DNA of 46,191 nt from JAKACA01 sp050010115. GTDB lineage: Bacteria > Actinomycetota > Acidimicrobiia > Acidimicrobiales > Bog-793. The stretch spans positions 1-46,191 of the forward strand of contig JBEKLQ010000020.1 of assembly GCA_050010115.1 (NCBI GenBank), read 5' to 3'. How positions within the stretch are numbered: the first letter of the stretch is position 1; every line of letters begins with the position of its first letter. The notes under the pieces are model-generated. The model was not told the DNA's origin and did not search any database. It saw only the letters and a program-made list of their open reading frames with translations. Shown here piece by piece: positions 1 to 9,233 of the stretch. Both the position numbers and the translations under genes were made by a program.

Positions 1-521
1 ACGCCCGTGCCCGCCGGCTCGATGTTCTCCGGAGCGCCCGGGCCCCAGGCGGTCAGCCAGGGCGTGTTGGAGATCTGGATTGCGGAGGTTCCCGGGATCG
101 GCGCCTCACCGAAGCACGACCACCCCTTGCCGTTCTGGTCTGCCTTCTCCGCAGCATTGGCCAGGTTGGGCGGCACGAGGAAGAGGATCGAGTGGTGCAC
201 CTCGTCGCTCTCCGGGATGAACTGGCTGCCGACGATGAACGCGCTCGTCTTCAGGTGCGGGTTGATCAGCGTGCAGTGGTAGTCGTCGTATGTGCCGGGG
301 GCGGCGTGCGGCTTGTACGGCTTCGACCCTTCCAGCGTGAGTGTCGTGACATGGCGGCCGTCAATTGTAAGAGCCGCCGTCGTGTGCGAGGACGTCCCGG
401 GCGAATGGCTGTGCGCAGCCACCGGCACCGCCGCTGAAGACAGGCCGTAGGTCGCCCCAGCGATCCCCACGATGGCCATGGTCCCTGCGGCCAGCAGCCA
501 CGTCACCCCCCGAAACGCCAT
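1..521 (-). CDS. Copper type II monooxygenase-like exported protein, N-terminal part (cut by window edge)
   Basis: The gene starts at an ATG (519-521, reverse strand) and stays open for 173 codons to the window edge, so its C-terminus is missing. Residues 5-30 are hydrophobic and look like a signal or membrane anchor. After that come D80-Y-H-C83, a H109-H110 pair in a V-H-H-S-I-L-F context, G-W-S-C-F-G (133-138) and A-W-G-P-G (158-162). As I recall it, this order matches the first copper domain of copper type II ascorbate-dependent monooxygenases (PHM/DBH-like), where the paired His bind copper. An exported O2-using oxidoreductase is the likely role. The substrate is unknown, and bacterial members are mostly uncharacterised. 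The second copper domain lies outside the window, so the call rests on these motifs alone. Confidence 0.6.
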   Translation of the reverse strand, partial: MAFRGVTWLLAAGTMAIVGIAGATYGLSSAAVPVAAHSHSPGTSSHTTAALTIDGRHVTTLTLEGSKPYKPHAAPGTYDDYHCTLINPHLKTSAFIVGSQFIPESDEVHHSILFLVPPNLANAAEKADQNGKGWSCFGEAPIPGTSAIQISNTPWLTAWGPGAPENIEPAGTG

Positions 522-662
522 GCCGTCAAGCTACCCCATCCCCGCTTCGGCCACGGCCGGCGCACCTAGGTCATCCGACTTCGGGTGACGGGCTCGCTGG
601 GCAGGCTCGGGGAGCCCCGGACTGGCCGGCGCAGCCCGGTCACAGCTTTAGGCTCGGCGCCG

Positions 663-1112
663 ATGAGCACGACTTTGTACGAGCGCGTCGGTGGCGAGAC
701 ATGGTTCGTGGCGCTGGTCGAGCGGTTCTATGCCGGGGTCGAGACCGATCCCGTCCTGCGGCCCTTGTACCCGGATGAGTTGGGCGACTCCCGCGCGCAC
801 CTGGCGTGGTTTCTCGCCCAGTACTTCGGCGGACCGCAGCGCTATCAGGAGCTCCGTGGCCACCCGTCGCTGCGGCTGCGCCATGCTCCATTCGCCATCG
901 GCGACAAGGAGCACGACGCCTGGTTGCGCCACATGACCTCGGCCGTGCGGTCGGGCGGCCTCGAGGCTGAGGACGAGGCCGACGTGCTGAAGTACTTCGT
1001 GGCCGCGGCGGGCATGCTGCGGAACGTCGAAGTGTCCCGGGCAGGCCATCCCAGCATCGACGGCGAGCCGTCGGGTGGCCGCAGGAGGCTGAGGCTCGTC
1101 CCGCCCGACTGA
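663..1112 (+). CDS. Group II truncated haemoglobin (trHbO-like)
   Basis: A 149-residue haem protein that binds O2 and other diatomic ligands; family members are linked to oxygen or NO handling and peroxidase chemistry in the cytoplasm. It aligns by eye along its whole length with mycobacterial trHbO: L-Y-E-R-V-G-G at the start, Tyr23 (B10), Tyr36 (CD1), the Q-Y-F-G-G-P segment, R-G-H-P, proximal His74 in L-R-H-A-P-F, and Trp87 (G8) in D-A-W-L. An in-frame start further upstream would add 26 residues unlike the family, so the ATG at 663 is preferred. The C-terminal 20 residues are Arg/Gly rich and extend beyond the usual fold. It is convergent with a peroxiredoxin gene, a plausible shared oxidative-stress neighbourhood, though that link is only positional. 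Confidence 0.9.
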   Translation: MSTTLYERVGGETWFVALVERFYAGVETDPVLRPLYPDELGDSRAHLAWFLAQYFGGPQRYQELRGHPSLRLRHAPFAIGDKEHDAWLRHMTSAVRSGGLEAEDEADVLKYFVAAAGMLRNVEVSRAGHPSIDGEPSGGRRRLRLVPPD

Positions 1113-1170
1113 GCGGCCGCCGCACCTGGCTTAAGAATTGCACCTTCGGCCGAGAGAAAACGTCTCAGAT

Positions 1171-1262
1171 CCGCCCCGGAATGCCGGGACCGCCCCGGAA
1201 TGCCGGGACCGCCCGGGAATGCCGGGACCGCCACGGAATGCCGGGACCGCCCGGGACGCCGG
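1171..1262. repeat. Tandem 19-bp hairpin repeats between convergent genes
   Basis: About 4.8 head-to-tail copies of a 19-bp unit start at 1171, 1190, 1209, 1228 and 1247 (the last is partial). Each unit contains CCGG-AATG-CCGG or a slightly longer version, which is a short inverted repeat with a 4-nt loop, so the array is a row of small stem-loops. It fills most of the space between the globin stop (1112) and the peroxiredoxin stop (1271). A shared bidirectional transcription terminator is the simplest reading; a dispersed intergenic repeat family is an alternative. Confidence 0.8.
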
Positions 1263-1270
1263 CCTGCCAG

Positions 1271-1753
1271 CTACAGCGCAGCCAACACCGAGTCGGCTGA
1301 GCTGACGCTGAGGCCGCCTCCGGGCTCCACGAACAGCGCAGTGATCACGCCGCCGTCGAGGATCGCCGCGTAGCGCTGCGAGCGAGTCCCTAGGCCGAAG
1401 CCGCTCCCGTCGAGCTCGAGGCCCATGGCTCGGGTGAACTCGCCGTTGCCATCGGCGAGCATGAGGACGCTGTCGCCGACCTTTTGATCAGTGCTCCAGG
1501 CGCCCATGACGAAAGCGTCGTTGACCGAGATACAAGCGATCGTGTCGACCCCGCGCTCGCGCAGGTCGGCCTCACGGAACACGAAACCCGGCAGGTGATG
1601 ATCCGAGCACGTCGGCGTGAATGCACCGGGTACTGCGAACAGCACGACCCGGCCGGTGCCGAGCACGTCCGTCGATCGGACCTTCTTCGGGCCCTGGTCG
1701 GTCATGGTCATGAGTTCCACGTCCGGTATAGCGTCACCAGCAGCTGCAGTCAT
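1271..1753 (-). CDS. Peroxiredoxin, Prx5-like, one-cysteine type
   Basis: A 160-residue thiol peroxidase that reduces H2O2 or organic hydroperoxides. The peroxidatic Cys is Cys49 in P42-G-A-F-T-P-T-C, the P-x3-T-x2-C active-site signature, and Arg127 in T-R-S-Q-R-Y is the usual active-site Arg. The only other Cys, Cys74, sits in a core strand (T-I-A-C-I-S-V-N-D). There is no Cys near the end where atypical 2-Cys Prx5 proteins carry the resolving residue, so an external thiol (mycothiol or a thioredoxin-like protein) probably completes the cycle. The ATG at 1751-1753 is chosen because GAGAGGAG lies just upstream and the family fold begins here; a longer frame upstream has no homology. Confidence 0.9.
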   Translation of the reverse strand: MTAAAGDAIPDVELMTMTDQGPKKVRSTDVLGTGRVVLFAVPGAFTPTCSDHHLPGFVFREADLRERGVDTIACISVNDAFVMGAWSTDQKVGDSVLMLADGNGEFTRAMGLELDGSGFGLGTRSQRYAAILDGGVITALFVEPGGGLSVSSADSVLAAL

Positions 1754-1997
1754 GATGTCTCCTCTCGTTTCGTCTCTCCAACGGGCACCCGGAACGTTCG
1801 CGCCACGACCGAATGGCTCGAGGACCGAAGCTCTCCGACACCATTCAAGCAGCGACGGGCACCCCGCCCGGCAGCCGCACGTGGACGGCGCCGCGGCCCT
1901 CGGGGCCGGACGCTCGTCCACTGCACGACTGGTAGGAGCCGGTCATTCCCGGGCGCCGATGGTCCGGAGCGAGACGGCGTTGTGCCGGCCAATGCGC

Positions 1998-3806
1998 TCA
2001 CGCCGCCAAGAAACCCCCGGACTGATGCCTCCACAACCGCCCGTACACACCTGAGTCACCCCGCCCCAGGAGCTCGCGGTGTGAGCCCTCCTCCACGATC
2101 TGGCCCTCCTCGAGGACGACGATGCGGTCCAGCCTGGCGATCGTGGCGAGACGATGGGCGACGACGATGGCCGTCGAGCCGTTCATCAGCCGCCACAAGG
2201 CATCTTGGACGAGCACCTCCGACTCCGAGTCGAGCGCCGAGGTCGCCTCGTCGAGGATCAGGATCGGCGCCGATTTGGCCATCGCCTGCGCGATCGCCAC
2301 CCGCTGGCGCTGTCCGCCCGACAGCTTCAGGCCGCGCTCGCCGACGACTGTCTCGTAGCGCTCCGGGAGCCGCGACACGAACTCCTCCACGTGGGCGGCC
2401 CGACCGACCTCGCGGACGAGGTCCATGTCAATCGCGGCGCGTCCGCCGGTGCCCTCCAGGCCGTAGCAGATGTTCTCCGCGATGGAGCGGTGCAACATCT
2501 GCGGTTCCTGTGGGACATAGGAGATGTGGCGCCGCAGCGAATGCTGCGTGACGCCGGCGATGTCCTGGTTGTCGATGAGGATCCGGCCGCCCTTGACGTC
2601 CATGAAGCGCAGCAGCAGCTTGGTCAGCGTGGTCTTCCCGGATCCGGAGGAGCCGACAAGGCCGACGTGCTCCCCGGGAGCGACGTCCAGCTCTAGGTGC
2701 TCGAACAGTGGAACTCGCTCGTGGTAGCCGAACATGATGTTCGAGAACTGCACGCCAGCGTCGGCGACCATGAGGTCGGGTGCTCCGGGAGCGTCCTGGA
2801 CCTCGGGCACCATGGTGGCGATCCCTGCGAACTTCGCGCAGCGACCGAGATCCCGCGAGACGGATCGGATGTGCTCGAACGACTCCTCGAGCAGGCCCAC
2901 CACCTGGGTCGCGTAGAACAGGATCAGGTAGACGGGCCCTGCGGCGACCGTGTGGTGGAGCGCCAGGACCACGCCGACGAGCACCGCCAGCCAGCTGAAG
3001 CCGGCGAGCGACGACTCCATCTGCAGGCGCGTGGTCGCGAAGACCTTGCGCGCCCGGAGGTCGGCCGCCACCGACTCGCCCACGAGCGCGGCCACGTTCG
3101 CCCGCTCCAGGTCCTCTGCGGACTGGGTGCGGACCGTGGTGAGGTTGGCGATCGTGTCGCCGAGCACGCCGGTGGCTTTGGTGTGGGCATCCGAGAAGGC
3201 TTTTGACGCCGTGATGACACGGCCCATCCTCCGCTTCAGCACCGCGGCGAAGATCGTCACGAGAACCACGACCACGAGCGCCACCGGCCAGGCGACGATC
3301 CCCAGCACGACGACCGCCCCGAGCACGGTGATGCCGATGCGCAGGAAACCCCAAGTCGCCACATCGAGCAGGTCGACGAATGCCCACGAGAAGGTCTCGA
3401 GCGTCGAGATGACCTCGCTCGCCGGCCGGTCGGTGTGCCAGCGATGGCTGAGCGAGACCAGGTGGTCGTAACCGTTCGTCATTGCTTGGGCGAAGGCGCG
3501 CAGCGTCGCCCCCCACTCGATCCATCCGGCCAGGCGCCAGATCAGGGTCGAGAGCCCGAGGATCACGCCGTAGGCGATGAGCAGCGGCTCGAACGTCCTG
3601 CCGAGGCTCGCGTGCCGTGGCAGCGCCGCCACTCTCGTGAGCAACGCCGCGAACACGATCGGGCCAGCGACGGCCTGGGCCAGCGAACCGGCGGTGACGA
3701 GCGCCCAGCCGAAGATCAGCTTCGGGCGCTCGGGCCCGACCTGGCACCAGCAGAACTTGAGTGTGTCCTTGGTGGATGCGGAGGGAAAAAGCTTGTCGGT
3801 ACTCAC
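1998..3806 (-). CDS. ABC exporter half-transporter (permease fused to ATPase)
   Basis: A 602-residue fused ABC exporter in the MsbA/LmrA-like class. The N-terminal part has about six hydrophobic helices (roughly residues 30-60, 75-95, 145-190, 268-305). The C-terminal ATPase has Walker A G385-S-S-G-S-G-K-T-T, a Q-loop near V431-P-Q, signature L495-S-G-G-Q, Walker B with L518-D-E, and switch His551. It should work as a homodimer, or pair with another half-transporter, to expel a hydrophobic compound or lipid; the substrate cannot be read from sequence. It stands alone, with no adjacent partner gene on the same strand. The ATG at 3806 is followed by a soluble 20-residue leader. Confidence 0.9.
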   Translation of the reverse strand: MSTDKLFPSASTKDTLKFCWCQVGPERPKLIFGWALVTAGSLAQAVAGPIVFAALLTRVAALPRHASLGRTFEPLLIAYGVILGLSTLIWRLAGWIEWGATLRAFAQAMTNGYDHLVSLSHRWHTDRPASEVISTLETFSWAFVDLLDVATWGFLRIGITVLGAVVVLGIVAWPVALVVVVLVTIFAAVLKRRMGRVITASKAFSDAHTKATGVLGDTIANLTTVRTQSAEDLERANVAALVGESVAADLRARKVFATTRLQMESSLAGFSWLAVLVGVVLALHHTVAAGPVYLILFYATQVVGLLEESFEHIRSVSRDLGRCAKFAGIATMVPEVQDAPGAPDLMVADAGVQFSNIMFGYHERVPLFEHLELDVAPGEHVGLVGSSGSGKTTLTKLLLRFMDVKGGRILIDNQDIAGVTQHSLRRHISYVPQEPQMLHRSIAENICYGLEGTGGRAAIDMDLVREVGRAAHVEEFVSRLPERYETVVGERGLKLSGGQRQRVAIAQAMAKSAPILILDEATSALDSESEVLVQDALWRLMNGSTAIVVAHRLATIARLDRIVVLEEGQIVEEGSHRELLGRGDSGVYGRLWRHQSGGFLAA

Positions 3807-4250
3807 GGGATGCTCCGAGCTTCTTTGGCGGGGCGGAGGTTGGCATGGGCGCCCGGTTCGTCGCCGGCCGGCGGTTGGCGCCGGGGCGGCTCTCGGGCTC
3901 GGGCTGAGGGATCAGCCATCGGTGGGAATTGCGACTCGCCGTGGACGGCACTGCCGCCAGGGAGTGGGTTCAGCCCTGGAACGGGCTGGGCTCGGTGAAC
4001 GAGCAGAGGTCTACGCGGTGCTGGTGGGCGGGCCGGCCTCGGGGCTCAGCGGATAAAGCTGGGGAGGTCCGAGGTCAACCCTGGCTAAGGCCCGGCGTCT
4101 TGCCGAACCGGCCAGCGCCAAACGGTCGCATGAGGGCGGTCACTACGGCGACAGCAACCAGACGGTTCCCGCTCCGGCAGTACTTATCGATTGTGCTAGC
4201 CATCGGTCACCTCCCGTTGGATCGTGCGACGAGAACATGGACTTTAGCTC
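3807..4250. other. Intergenic stretch, divergent promoter region
   Basis: This 444-bp gap lies between the divergent ABC exporter and the Old Yellow Enzyme gene. Open frames cross it on both strands, but none carries a recognisable domain or a convincing ribosome-binding site, and I see no clear promoter pair, palindrome or repeat. It presumably contains both promoters. Confidence 0.4.
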
Positions 4251-5465
4251 ATGAAACAGACCCGGAGAGACAAGCCCTATGGTTCCGCTGTGCCATCGAC
4301 GGTGTTCGAATCATCCAAGCTCGGCCCGGTCACGTTGCGGAACCGGGTCATCAAGGCGGCGACGTTCGAGGGCGTGACGCCCGACGGTTTGGTGAGCGAT
4401 GCGCTCATCGAGTTCCACCGCCGGGTGGCGGCCGGCGGTGTCGGGATGACCACGGTCGCCTACCTTGCCGTCTCCCCGGACGGGCGCACGGATAAGCGGT
4501 GCATCTGGTTGAAGCCCGAGACGGCCGCGGGCTTGCGGCGCCTCACTGACGAGATCCACCGGACTGGAGCGGCGGTCGCCGCCCAGATCGGTCACGCAGG
4601 CCCGGTCGCCAACGCGAGGTCGAACGGGGTTCCGGCGCTCGCTCCCTCTGGCGGCTTCAGTCCGCTCGGGACGCGCCTGCGGGCCGCCAGCGAAGGCGAC
4701 ATCGCCAGGATCACCGACGAGTACCGGAGGGGGGCGGAGATGGTGATGGAAGCGGGCTTCGACTCGATCGAGATCCACCTCGGGCACAACTACCTCCTGA
4801 GCTCGTTCATGAGCCCGAAGCTGAACCGCCGGACCGACCAGTGGGGAGGGAGCCTCGAGAACCGTGCACGCTTCGCCCGCCAGGTCGCCCGGGTGGTCCG
4901 GGATGCGGTCGGGGACGCAATGGCGGTCACGGCCAAGCTGAACATGGCCGACGGCGTGCCTGGCGGGCTGTGGCTGGACGAGAGCATCGAGATCGGCCGC
5001 ATGCTCGAATCCGACGGTGTGCTCGACGCTCTCGAGCTCACCGGCGGTAGCTCACTCGCCAACCCGATGTACCTGTTCCGCGGGGAGGCTCCGTTGCGGG
5101 AGTTCGCCGCCACGCTGCCGCCGGCGGTGCGGGCGGGGTTCCGGTTGGTGGGGCATCGGTTCCTGATTGCGTACCCGTTCTCCGAAGCATTCTTCCTTCC
5201 CTACGCCCGGCAATTCCGCGATGCCCTGGAGATGCCGCTCATCCTGCTCGGCGGCATCAACCGTCTGGACACGATGGAGAGCGCGGTGGCGGAGGGATTC
5301 TCGTTCGTCGCCATGGCCCGGGCATTGCTGCGCGAGCCCGACCTCGTGAACAAGTTGCGAGACGGTCGGGCGAGCGAGTCGCTCTGCGTCCACTGCAACA
5401 AGTGCATGCCGACGATCTACCGCGGTACTCACTGCGTCCTCGTGCCGGCGGAGGCGCGCTCGTAG
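4251..5465 (+). CDS. NADH:flavin oxidoreductase, Old Yellow Enzyme family, with C-terminal Cys cluster
   Basis: A 404-residue FMN-dependent TIM-barrel oxidoreductase, likely reducing an activated C=C bond of an enone or enoyl substrate. Family marks are L-G-P-V-T-L-R-N-R (24-32), K-A-A-T-F-E-G, Q112-I-G-H-A-G, the catalytic pair H176-x2-H179 followed by N-Y-L-L, and W-G-G-S-L-E-N-R (198-205). The tail holds Cys379, 382, 385 and 395 (C-x2-C-x2-C-x9-C). This resembles the 4Fe-4S motif that follows the barrel in 2,4-dienoyl-CoA reductase and trimethylamine dehydrogenase, but the FAD/NAD domain found there is missing: the protein stops nine residues after the last Cys. The start at 4251 lacks a clear ribosome-binding site; a GTG at 4290 is an alternative. 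The stop abuts the stop of ettA with no spacer. Confidence 0.88.
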   Translation: MKQTRRDKPYGSAVPSTVFESSKLGPVTLRNRVIKAATFEGVTPDGLVSDALIEFHRRVAAGGVGMTTVAYLAVSPDGRTDKRCIWLKPETAAGLRRLTDEIHRTGAAVAAQIGHAGPVANARSNGVPALAPSGGFSPLGTRLRAASEGDIARITDEYRRGAEMVMEAGFDSIEIHLGHNYLLSSFMSPKLNRRTDQWGGSLENRARFARQVARVVRDAVGDAMAVTAKLNMADGVPGGLWLDESIEIGRMLESDGVLDALELTGGSSLANPMYLFRGEAPLREFAATLPPAVRAGFRLVGHRFLIAYPFSEAFFLPYARQFRDALEMPLILLGGINRLDTMESAVAEGFSFVAMARALLREPDLVNKLRDGRASESLCVHCNKCMPTIYRGTHCVLVPAEARS

Positions 5466-7145
<1,680 letters not shown>

Positions 7146-7184
7146 GGTGACCAGTGTGGTGCAGTCTGAGAGGGCTGCCGAGCG

Positions 7185-8000
7185 TCAGGCCGGAGCAGGA
7201 CGGGCGGTGACGAACAGCGACCGCCCCGGTGCCACGTCGGCATCCAGCTCGGCGGCGTCGACGGCGTGTCCGATCTGCCAGCCGGCCTGGTTCACCAGCG
7301 CGAGATGCTCCCCGCGGGGAAGGATCGTTCGCCAGGGCTCGGTCGTCGAGGTTGGTCGCCGGAGGTTGGCGGTCAAGGTCACCTGCTCGGAGTCCAAGCC
7401 GGCTCGATGCGTCGCAAGGCTGGCGGCGAGCGTGCTGTCGGCCTCAGCCCTGGAGCGCAGTGCCGCCAGAAGCCCGATGATCGTCGGTTGGTCGAGGTAG
7501 ACGAGTACGCCTTCGCAGATGAACAGCGACGAGGAGGCGGCATCGTGCCCGCAACTGGCCAACACGGCGTCGACATCGTCGTGACGGAAGTCGGCGGGCG
7601 CCAGCGTCAGTTCTTCATCCCCCGCCTGGAATGCTTCCAGGCGCTGGGCCTTGTCGTGCTGCGTCTCTGGGTGGTCCACCTCGAAGAAGCGGACGCCAGG
7701 TGACCGGAAGCGCAGCGCCCGATCGTCGTAGCCGGCGCCGAGGATGACGATTTGGCGCACGCCGCCCGATATCGCATCGAGCAACTGCTGGTCGAAGAAC
7801 TGAGTGCGGGCAGCCAGGTCCGGACGGGCCCAACCGTCGGGCAGAGGCCGCATGCCCGTGCACAGATGCTGCTGGGCTTCGGGATCGCCGTCGGGCGAGT
7901 GCGGTCGAACCAGCCCGCATCGACTGAGCGCGATGACCTGGCTCGTCCTGGATGGGGTCGGAGCAGCAGCTGCGACGTGCTCTCCGACTTCGTCACCCAC
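7185..8000 (-). CDS. SAM-dependent methyltransferase, TIGR00027 / leucine carboxyl methyltransferase-like family
   Basis: A 271-residue class I methyltransferase of the type abundant in mycobacteria and other actinobacteria. The SAM-binding motif is I-L-G-A-G-Y-D-D-R-A-L-R-F (86-98). It is followed by F-E-V-D-H-P-E-T-Q (106-114) and E-G-V-L-V-Y-L, which are diagnostic for this family. The N-terminus carries the usual S-R-T-S and G-D-P segments. The methyl acceptor of these proteins is generally unknown. The start is a GTG at 7998-8000 without a strong ribosome-binding site, so a few residues at the N-terminus are uncertain. It may be co-transcribed with ettA 39 bp downstream. Confidence 0.85.
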   Translation of the reverse strand: MGDEVGEHVAAAAPTPSRTSQVIALSRCGLVRPHSPDGDPEAQQHLCTGMRPLPDGWARPDLAARTQFFDQQLLDAISGGVRQIVILGAGYDDRALRFRSPGVRFFEVDHPETQHDKAQRLEAFQAGDEELTLAPADFRHDDVDAVLASCGHDAASSSLFICEGVLVYLDQPTIIGLLAALRSRAEADSTLAASLATHRAGLDSEQVTLTANLRRPTSTTEPWRTILPRGEHLALVNQAGWQIGHAVDAAELDADVAPGRSLFVTARPAPA

Positions 8001-8078
8001 CGTCGATCGCCTCTGTGTCGTGGGAGCGAGTCGCCTCGATCAGGGCGGCCAGCGTCGCACCCCTTCTGCCTGGCGTAG

Positions 8079-8327
8079 TCACTCGCCGTCTGGGTGCGCC
8101 TCCCACCACTGGCACCACCATTCGGCGCCGACGAGGATGCGCACCTTCGGGTGCCAGCAGTACGAGATGTCCTTGTAGGGCTCGAGGAGGTAGCGGCAGT
8201 TCTCGCACTTCTCGTCGCCCGACGGCTTGCCTTTGAGTACGGCGTTGTCAGCCAGGTGGCGCAGTTCGATCGCCAGCTTCTCGTCCATCTCTTTCGGTTC
8301 TGGCTCGGGGATCACGTAGTCGGACAC
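8079..8327 (-). CDS. Small four-cysteine protein, HiPIP-like metal-binding motif
   Basis: An 82-residue soluble protein with Cys41, Cys44, Cys57 and Cys72 (C-x2-C-x12-C-x14-C) and aromatic residues around the last Cys (E-W-W-C-Q-W-W). This spacing and the closing C-x-W resemble high-potential iron-sulfur proteins and the HiPIP-like small subunits of benzylsuccinate synthases, so a 4Fe-4S cluster is plausible; a structural zinc site is the alternative. No signal peptide is seen, unlike periplasmic HiPIPs. The N-terminal half (residues 13-32) is a short predicted helix. The start is a GTG at 8325-8327 with a weak GAG upstream. The gene lies 78 bp upstream of the methyltransferase on the same strand. 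I know of no established function. Confidence 0.7.
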   Translation of the reverse strand: MSDYVIPEPEPKEMDEKLAIELRHLADNAVLKGKPSGDEKCENCRYLLEPYKDISYCWHPKVRILVGAEWWCQWWEAHPDGE

Positions 8328-8461
8328 GCTCGGAACTTACCTCGCTCGCCGTCGCGGGTCGTGCGCGCCAGCGGCTCGACGGCGAACTCCTGGCCGGCTG
8401 GCTGACTGGCCGGCTGGCCGGCTGGCGCCCGCTCTGTGCACATGTCAGCCGCGCCCGTTAG

Positions 8462-8481
8462 AATTCATCATATGATGAATT
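8462..8481. promoter_or_regulatory. Perfect 20-bp palindrome, probable TetR operator over the promoter
   Basis: AATTCATCATATGATGAATT reads the same on both strands. It lies 23 bp before the ATG of a three-gene operon whose last gene encodes a TetR regulator. Inside it, TATGAT (8471-8476) is a good -10 box placed about 30 bp from the start codon; no matching -35 is clear. A repressor on the palindrome would cover the -10 element. The AT-rich palindrome stands out sharply from the GC-rich surroundings. That it is bound by the encoded TetR is inference. Confidence 0.75.
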
Positions 8482-8504
8482 GATCGTATTGAACGGAGTG
8501 ACTG

Positions 8505-9233
8505 ATGTCGGTGCCGGCGATCGTTGTCCAGGACTTGGTCGTGGATCGAGGGGGGCGCAGCGTGCTGCGCGACCTGAGCTGCCAGGTCCCTGCAGGGCAG
8601 GTCACGGGCCTCCTCGGGCCGAGCGGGAGCGGGAAGACGACGCTGTTGCGATGCCTGGTCGGCGTCCAGCGCGTGCGGTCGGGCCACGTCACCGTCGCCG
8701 GTCTTCCGGCAGGGGATCGGGCGCTTCGAACCCGGGTCGGCTACGTCACCCAGGAGCCGTCGGTGTACGCGGATCTCTCCGTGCGCGACAACCTCCGCTA
8801 TTTCGCCGTGCTGGCGGGAACCGCCCAGGTGGCACGCAGCGTGGACGAGACGCTTGTGACGGTGGGACTTGCCGACCGGGGAGGCGACCGTGTCGGCCGG
8901 CTCTCCGGGGGCGAGCACGCCCGCGTCTCACTCGCCTGCGCTCTGGTCGGAGCACCTGACGTCTTCGTCCTCGACGAGCCGACCGTCGGTCTCGACCCCG
9001 TCCTGCGCCGTGACCTCTGGCGTCTCTTCCACGAGCTTGCCGATCACGGCGCCACGGTCCTGGTGAGCAGTCACGTGATGGACGAGGCGGCCCGCTGCGA
9101 CCGTCTGCTCCTGCTGCGCGAGGGCCGCCTCGTTGCTGACGACACGCCGGCGGCGATCCGCGAGGCCACCGGGACCGCCGATCTCGAGGAGGCGTTCCTG
9201 CGTCTCGCCGAGGGCCAGGAGGCGGAGCTATGA
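8505..9233 (+). CDS. ABC transporter ATP-binding protein (DrrA-like drug exporter)
   Basis: A 242-residue cytoplasmic ATPase that powers the permease encoded next. Walker A is G38-P-S-G-S-G-K-T-T, the signature is L-S-G-G-E-H-A-R, Walker B is V-F-V-L-D-E-P-T-V-G-L-D-P, and the switch region is S-S-H-V-M-D-E-A. G-L-D-P after Walker B and M-D-E-A after the switch His are typical of DrrA/ABC-2 ATPases. The start at 8505 has GGAG eight bases upstream. Its stop overlaps the permease start in ATGA, so the two are translationally coupled. Likely function is efflux of an antibiotic or other hydrophobic compound. Confidence 0.92.
   Translation: MSVPAIVVQDLVVDRGGRSVLRDLSCQVPAGQVTGLLGPSGSGKTTLLRCLVGVQRVRSGHVTVAGLPAGDRALRTRVGYVTQEPSVYADLSVRDNLRYFAVLAGTAQVARSVDETLVTVGLADRGGDRVGRLSGGEHARVSLACALVGAPDVFVLDEPTVGLDPVLRRDLWRLFHELADHGATVLVSSHVMDEAARCDRLLLLREGRLVADDTPAAIREATGTADLEEAFLRLAEGQEAEL

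Noticed and set aside
1171..1262. Possible CRISPR array
   Set aside because: Units are contiguous 19-bp copies with no unique spacers and no cas genes nearby.
3929..4495. Forward open frame overlapping the Old Yellow Enzyme start
   Set aside because: No recognisable domain, and its second half is an out-of-frame shadow of a clear gene.
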